Both the position numbers and the translations under genes were made by a program. A stretch of DNA of 64,000 bases from Lindgomyces ingoldianus (Eukaryota; Ascomycota; Dothideomycetes; Pleosporales; Lindgomycetaceae), in the NCBI RefSeq assembly GCF_010093535.1, contig NW_022985190.1:679346-743345 (forward strand), given 5' to 3'. Shown here piece by piece: positions 58,138 to 64,000 of this stretch. The first letter of the stretch is position 1, and each line of letters begins with the position of its first letter. Below the pieces are notes generated by a model that made no database searches, was not told where the DNA came from, and saw only the letters and a program-made list of their open reading frames with translations.

Positions 58138-60132
58138 ATGTCCTCAACACCCCCAAGACGTGTCGAGGTCGAGCCCGTCGAGACTACTGTTAAGTTCTCA
58201 AATGGTCATACGCGAAGCCAAACAGAGAGCCTTAAGCCTCGACGTCGATTCCCTCCTGAACTGGTAGAGATCACCACCAAGTATAGCCGTCGGCTTGCCC
58301 CTGAACCCGTTGGGACTACAGAAAGATCGAGTCGACGTCTTGCTCCTCAACCCGTGGAAACCACAGTGAAAAGCTGCTGTAACAAAGATACACAACAGCT
58401 CACAGGGAACACTGGGAGGAGGTTCAAACCGGAACCTATAGAGACAATAGCCAGTAGCAGCCGCAAGCAGGAAGGAGACAGGCCACGAATCGTGGAACAA
58501 TCTTCATCCAAGCTAAAGGAGGAGGAGCAAAAGCGAGAACCACGAAGATTTGCTCCCCAACTGATTGAAACCGCAAAACGGTCCCGCAAAGCGGGCGACA
58601 CAAACCCTGCTATTCTGCCTTCTGATAAGACGGAGGCTATACCTGGCGACAGCACCCAGAGTCTAAAGAAGACGCGAATCCAACCCGCTCCAGCTCCACC
58701 TGAGAACACGCCAATCGCCCCCACCACCCAAAACCCATTATTCCTAGAAATCGAACGTGGTTGTTCCCCGTTGCTAAGACGTCGCCTTAGCTCTCGCTCC
58801 AGTACACGGTCGCACCACTCTTTCAGGGTGCCGGAACTCGACCCAATTGAGTCGTCTGAGTCGGATGGTTCAAACCCACCATCCCCATCAACGTCTCCTT
58901 CTGTCACTTCCGATCACTCGTACATGTACAAAGAGGCGACGCGGATGCGGGAGAGTGTTGATGACAGAGTCTCTGGATATCTGCTTGAACTGGCTGCAAG
59001 AGCAGCCGAAAAACAACTCCGGGAGCAAGCAATGGCAGCTTTCCCAAACGACGAGCACCACGAACCGGTAGATCACTTCATAGACCGTGACCAGTCTGAG
59101 TCAGAGCAGGACATTAAACGCAGACGGGAATCGTCTTACACTGAAGTCAATTGGGAGTTGGTTGCCATGCAACGGCACCGGGAGAAGCGAGAACAGCAAC
59201 AGGCAAGTGAGAAAGAAAAGAAGAAAAAGCGAGAGGCTCAAATAAATAAACCATGGGGCAACGCAGCTGCTTTTTTTGACGCTTCCTCGAACAACAACAT
59301 TGTTGGGGGATGGCAGAAGGACGGCGAGCTGGACCAGATGCGGAAAGGCGCACGGCCTCCCATGCTAGGTGGTGACATTAGGTTTCCTCGATGCCCATCT
59401 CCCGAACCAGCCCGCTTTGACCCGACACAAGGATCACATGCTCTGAAAAGTGCGATGTGCTACCTGACCGAGCAAAGCCAGCAAGCAGAAAATGGAGAAG
59501 GTCTTTGGTGCGGACAGGACAAACCTAGCAAAGGGCCATCCCTTTGGTCGAACGCAGGTAGCCGACCTCCGAGCCGCAACGGCTTGTGGGGTGGTTGTTG
59601 TGTTAATTCTGGTCTTACTCCTCCAAGAGGACCGACCGGTATTCTCACCCCTAAGGTCGAGAACGACAACCCTCTAGATACACCACACTCCACACCAGCT
59701 CTCGCCCAACTGCCACCTACCCCACCGGCTTCTAACCCGGACATTGCGAGTATAGACGAAAAATTAGCCACTGAGCTTACAATTGAGGAAGAATTTGGTG
59801 ACGATTTTGTAACTCAGGTGTACAACTATCTTTCATTGGGATATCCATCTATTGCATGCACGTTTGATGAGGAGCTAGCCAGGATCTCTCGAATAGAAGT
59901 GTCCGAACTTAGGCAGGACGATCATCTGGCAACATCAAGAGGATATATACGGTTAGGGGAAGATGGAAACCTCAAAGGCGTAGGAATTACCGAGGAGACA
60001 TGTGTGCGATGGCGAGCGTTGCGAGTGTACATTCACGAGTGGGCAAGACAGCAACCACGGATGGTCGCTGGTGGTGATACTACAGCTCAAGCGATTGGAA
60101 CGGCTGCAAGAAGAGGAAGCTGGGCGTTCTAG
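58138..60132 (+). CDS. Fungal protein with N-terminal RRFxPxxIET repeats, function unknown
   Basis: A single exon of 664 residues starts at ATGTCCTCAACACCC. The first 170 residues hold five copies of a 17-19 residue motif: RRRFPPELVEITTKYSR, RRLAPEPVGTTERSSR, RRLAPQPVETTVKS, RRFKPEPIETIASSSRK and RRFAPQLIETAKRSRKAG. Then come a Pro/Ser linker, a helical charged block (about 260-360, RVSGYLLELAARAAEKQLRE, ELVAMQRHREKREQQQ), an aromatic stretch (KPWGNAAAFFDASSNNNIVG, GGWQKDGELDQMRKGARPPM), and a folded-looking C-terminal region from about 540 (ELTIEEEFGDDFVTQVYNYL, SLGYPSIACTFDEELARISR). The RRF-P-IET motif recurs in Pezizomycotina hypotheticals. No enzyme signature, signal peptide or membrane helix is seen. 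Confidence 0.8.
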   Translation: MSSTPPRRVEVEPVETTVKFSNGHTRSQTESLKPRRRFPPELVEITTKYSRRLAPEPVGTTERSSRRLAPQPVETTVKSCCNKDTQQLTGNTGRRFKPEPIETIASSSRKQEGDRPRIVEQSSSKLKEEEQKREPRRFAPQLIETAKRSRKAGDTNPAILPSDKTEAIPGDSTQSLKKTRIQPAPAPPENTPIAPTTQNPLFLEIERGCSPLLRRRLSSRSSTRSHHSFRVPELDPIESSESDGSNPPSPSTSPSVTSDHSYMYKEATRMRESVDDRVSGYLLELAARAAEKQLREQAMAAFPNDEHHEPVDHFIDRDQSESEQDIKRRRESSYTEVNWELVAMQRHREKREQQQASEKEKKKKREAQINKPWGNAAAFFDASSNNNIVGGWQKDGELDQMRKGARPPMLGGDIRFPRCPSPEPARFDPTQGSHALKSAMCYLTEQSQQAENGEGLWCGQDKPSKGPSLWSNAGSRPPSRNGLWGGCCVNSGLTPPRGPTGILTPKVENDNPLDTPHSTPALAQLPPTPPASNPDIASIDEKLATELTIEEEFGDDFVTQVYNYLSLGYPSIACTFDEELARISRIEVSELRQDDHLATSRGYIRLGEDGNLKGVGITEETCVRWRALRVYIHEWARQQPRMVAGGDTTAQAIGTAARRGSWAF

Positions 60133-61986
60133 AGAGTCACCGTGCTTTTGTTCAGTAAAAACTGAAATCGTTTCAGCGCATATTCAAGCGATGTTTAAAT
60201 ATCTACGCGATGCTTATTCCTTTTACTTCGTTTGTTTGGTCCTGTTAACGCAGGCGTTCGCATAAAGGCAATGACCTGGGAGGGTACTCAAACTCGTATG
60301 TTTAGTTTTGTTCTTTTCCACTTCATCGTATATAGTATTATGAGTCTCGGACTTGATCCAAATCGACGTCCAAGCCTTTGAACAACGCCTCTGCAACTTT
60401 CATCTACTGGAAATTGGTGAAACTGATGCCATTCGTCGGAACATATGAGCGATGCGACACCGAGAGTCGCATCCATTGTGAGCGACAGTTGAAGAAGCAT
60501 GAAGCTTCTGAGACATGTTAACTACTATGGTCTGTGGCCAACTCGCCATCCATCTCCGTGTCCTGGTTGGAAGTTGATCGTTTATTGAGGCGCGTGACAT
60601 ACATGCAGGGAGCACGTGGAGGCCGTGGGGGGCCTCCCGCCAAAAGTTTTGCTTGGCGTAGTTTCTCTTTTGAGATGTTTCTTTTTTTCCCCTTTATCAT
60701 TGACATCTCCCCTGTTATTCTCTCGCAACGCAATTTTCCCCACAGAGCACGCGGTCCTGCGGCTGGATATCAGTGCATCATGACCTTACTTGCATATTGT
60801 ATCACCTCACCGCGTGGGCATGCGTGATGGTGCCTTTTTACAACTCTAGCTGTTCTCCAAGCAAAATGTTAGCCTCTACGGTGGGCACCGAGCGGCTCGA
60901 CTTTTGAGTGCAATACCGAGATTGATATGCACCCAATACCAGCTTCGAGAAGAGTATTTTGTTGCGAGCTGTCTTGTCGGTTTAACATTATTGCCGATGC
61001 TTTCTCAGGTGCTAATTTCAACATCTACTTCGGATTCGTGCTTCGTAGAGATACAGTACTGTGTACTACCGCATACCAGTCTTCTCTTAGAAAGTTTTTT
61101 AAACACTATTCGCTGACCTTCCGTTTCAGTTGCGGCGCGATGGTCTTCACGAAGGCCGCACCCGTTGGTTTGGTGTTGTGTCTGTTGTCGCGAGAGGCTT
61201 CTCTCTTGCAGGGGACCGGGTTCGGCTACTGTCATCCCACGCCTCTCGCCAGAGTGCAAGCATTGCTTGTTCTCGCTCACCAATAATGGGCCTTTCATGA
61301 CCCTTCTCGTTCCCTAGCTCCTGGTACCTGGCCGACAAAAAACAACTGCACCTTGTCAACTCTAGCAATGCTCGTGAAATTGTTGGCCAACCCCCGTGGC
61401 GTTGTGAGCTTGATAGAGCGGCGGCTGCAGGTGGCTTCCTAGGAACGTGGTGCAGATAGCCCTTCTAATGGGCGACTATTAGAGATTGCAGCTATTGGTA
61501 AAATATGGGCTGAGAGCGGCAGTTGAGATCGTCGTTAGAAGAAATGCCTGGAAGCTAATCTAGTTGGATAGCCACATTTCCTTTTGGAAGTTCAGCATGT
61601 CCCTAAATTCCCGAGGAAAACAGAAGCCTTCTCCGTCTCTAGCTGCGAGACCATTTTCCACAGCACACTCGCTTGTGGGGGTATCCTCCGTCTCCTCAAA
61701 GCTATCCACAGCTCATAGATAGCAAGAATAATAGTGTGTGGATTCCCCAGGTTTACCCTCCGCCCAGGCCTGTCACCATCATCACAGTCATGGCTATCCT
61801 ACCTTGACTCCATTATATCTTCGGGGCTTCCTACATACCCGTCCTCATACATGCGTCCAAGCTTTAAATAAGCTAGTCCCCTCATTCCCCCACCAACTCA
61901 GCTCGTAACACTCATTCTTCGGTGTATCTCTAGCAGTGTATCTCTCCCTGTCTATCTCTTGGCTGTTTCTTCTTCAAAACGCCGCC
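60133..61986. other. Intergenic region
   Basis: 1.9 kb. Several + strand short ORFs between 60904 and 61286 lack motifs. The last 250 bp before 61987 are C/T-rich and contain TTTAAATAAG near 61863, a plausible core promoter for the receptor-like gene. Confidence 0.5.
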
Positions 61987-63507
61987 ATGGGAGGTCAAGG
62001 TTTCGAAGTTAGCTTCCAGCATATGTTGGAGGCGCAGTCATGGACTCTATACGGTATTGGCATGTTTATCATTGCACTCCGGGCGTAAGTGGCACCGTGC
62101 AAATGCTGCAAACTTGAGAGAAGCGAGAGATTCTAACGTCTTAACTGCAGGTATGCTCGATGGTACAGAGTTCGAAGTTTCACCCTTCTAGCTCCAGATG
62201 ACTGGATAATGGTGACAGTGGTGCCCGCGCTTTATACAGCGCTAGTGGTTTGTCTGAATGTCATTGTAACGGGTGGCGGAAGCAATTTATATCTTCCTGA
62301 GGAATTTGCTACATTTACAGAGGCTGATATTGAGGGGCGGATTAAGGGGTCAAAGATTGTCGTTGTTTCTGAGCAGGTGGGTATCCATGCCTCCTAGGGG
62401 AGGGAAATAATCAACTTTCTGGCTGACGTATGACGACAGGCAATGCTCAACGTCATTTGGGCGTTGAAATGCTGCATGCTTTTTATGTTTGCTCGAATGA
62501 CTGTCGGCACAAAATACAGACCGTGGGTCACTTACTTGGCGATCTACGTCGGCATCGGATGGGTTGCTATCGAGGCGGCCTTCTTTACCTCTTGTCGCCC
62601 TTTTCGGGGATACTGGGGAATGCCACCCCCAGATCCGCAATGCACGACTCTACAGCATTATGCAATTGTCCAAGCAGTGTTCAATTTGAGCAGCGACGTC
62701 GGCATGCTTTTAATTCCGCTGCCAATAGTCGTCTCTCTTTCGCTTCCCCTGAAGCAGAAAATCGTGCTGGGTATCGTCTTTAGCATGGGTATCTTCGTCG
62801 TAAGCACTACATACCTTACCCTATAGAATGGCCCCCTTTTGTTAACTCCTGGCTAGATCCTAGCAGCCATCCTAACAAAATTTTACAACCTCTCTGATGT
62901 CTACGATACATCGTACATGCTATGGTATACCCGCGAAGCCTCGGTCGCCGTCTACGTCGCCAATCTCCCAGGTATCTGGCCGCTTCTCCGCGAACGCATC
63001 CACTTCCTCCGCAACGCATCATCCGCCAGTTCGGGCCTCCCAGAGTACCGCAACGGGCCGTCGAGGATAACGCTCGGGTCCCGTGCGCGCAAAACAAGCA
63101 GCAGCGTCAAGGTCACTGATATCGAGCTTGGGCGACGCAGTTTCAGTAAGAGTACGACTAAGAGCGTAACATCCCAGCATGCAAAATCGGGGTATGAGGA
63201 AGAGCCGGGGTTGAAGCACTTCGGCCGTGAGTTGAAGCAACTCGCGACAATGAGTCGCCGCAGTTTAGACTCTGATGAGCGTGTGTTGCGGGATGATGGG
63301 AGTACGAATGGTGGTGGAGGCGGCTGGGGCAAGGGTATGAATCTGGAGGTGCATATTGACAAGACGATTGTGGTGAATCGGGAGAGCTATGATGGCAGTG
63401 CGGGACACAATCTTGGGACTGAGCGGTTTGAGTCTTGGCAATATGAGGGGATGTCTGCGCCGAAGGTAAGGATTGAGGGCCCGGATGGACAGGTTGTGAG
63501 TAAATGA
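61987..63507 (+). CDS. PTH11-related / fungal rhodopsin-like seven-helix membrane protein
   Basis: Four exons (61987..62084, 62151..62376, 62440..62799, 62857..63507) give 444 residues. Seven hydrophobic helices occupy about residues 18-275: WTLYGIGMFIIALRAYARWY, DDWIMVTVVPALYTALVVCL, MLNVIWALKCCMLFMFARMT, WVTYLAIYVGIGWVAIEAAF, then NLSSDVGMLLIPLPIVVSLS, IVLGIVFSMGIFVILAAIL and the last around MLWYTREASVAVYVANLPGI. Markers of the fungal rhodopsin/PTH11-like family are ARWYRVRSFTLLAPDDWIMV, CRPFRGYW and the WYTREASVAVYVANLPGIWP block. A 170-residue Ser/Gly-rich cytosolic tail follows. PTH11 itself is a surface-sensing receptor in rice blast; this large family also has members of unknown role. 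No CFEM domain is present at the N-terminus. Confidence 0.88.
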
Positions 63508-64000
63508 GGTGATGGTGTAGAGGCTTGTGGGTTTCTTAGAGCGGCAAACGCCTTTCCTCGGTTACACTTTGCGCTTTTTGCTTTACTTTCCTCGATCAAT
63601 AGTAAGTTACATAGGCATGACATGATATCCGGTGGTGCTGGGTTGGTTATATGAGCTCATAAAGATTTTAGGAGCGTGGTGTTACGGATTATATTGATTA
63701 ATTTTATCCTCGTTCGAGAGATTCGTACACCAAGAGTAGAACTGGAGCTGTTGGACAGACTAAACCTGGGCCTGTAGTGTTCATCCGCTGCCTTGCAGGA
63801 GTGGAAACTGTTGATGAATTGGTTCACACAGTCACGGATTAGATTTACTAATATGCTAACTGTTACGATAAAAGTGAACTCTATTGCGACGTCGACCACG
63901 AAGCGAGCCCAGTCGAGGGAATACAAATGCTCTGCCATTCAAGCCTATGTGCCACAGCTCTAATTCAATAAATCCTCATAGTAAACGCACTATTTCCCTC
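63508..64000. other. 3' flank and window end
   Basis: Downstream of the receptor-like gene. A 93-residue minus-strand ORF (63657..63938) with one hydrophobic helix is present but unsupported. Nothing else is seen. Confidence 0.45.

Noticed and set aside
63657..63938. Minus-strand ORF of 93 codons with one hydrophobic helix
   Set aside because: It lies in the 3' flank of the receptor-like gene at the window edge, with no motif or splice support.

Overview
The window is nuclear DNA of a filamentous ascomycete (Pezizomycotina). This is read from short GT-AG introns (mostly 50-60 bp, often with a CTGAC or CTAAC branch site), many intron-split genes on both strands, and fungus-specific families such as the PTH11/rhodopsin-like receptor, DUF3807, ARG-13 and Lec1-like PX proteins. 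I cannot fix class or genus from the sequence. I rebuilt gene models by hand from the reading frames. Nearly all chained exons keep the frame and join conserved protein blocks, which is the main evidence for the splice sites given.

Layout. 1-9.2 kb: the end of a Fun30-type SNF2 remodeller, a Tvp38 membrane protein, a CCCH/CUE-like/DUF1771/Smr protein, a coiled-coil protein, an FAHD1-type hydrolase and a small helical protein. 9.9-14 kb: a very large low-complexity gene built from about 40 copies of a 15-residue unit plus a (PV/PE)n hexanucleotide tract that contains an assembly gap. 14-21.6 kb: an SRm160-like PWI/RS splicing factor, a Ptc7-type phosphatase, a CBS protein, a DUF3807 protein and a secreted FAS1 protein. 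21.8-22.9 kb: a decayed metallo-beta-lactamase-like gene with several nonsense changes. 23.4-25.5 kb: a PWWP chromatin protein. 28.4-33.2 kb: Prp16 and Pwp1, divergent from a 191 bp promoter. 35-42 kb: a Ser-rich unknown, mitochondrial ribosomal protein mL54 and a Lec1-like PX protein. 43-49 kb: Ars2, TspO and a coiled-coil membrane protein. 50.7-53.3 kb: the mitochondrial ornithine carrier and a PXMP4-like peroxisomal protein. 53.3-61.9 kb: gene-poor, with an orphan ORF and a 664-residue repeat-motif protein. 62-63.5 kb: a PTH11-related seven-helix protein.

The genes do not form a biosynthetic cluster. There is a loose excess of RNA-related genes: SRm160-like, Prp16, Ars2, CCCH-Smr, Pwp1 and mL54. 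I found no convincing tRNA, rRNA, CRISPR array or intact transposon. The most unusual items are the 15-mer/hexamer repeat gene, the decayed metallo-beta-lactamase gene, the RRFxPxxIET repeat protein and the zinc-finger/Smr protein.
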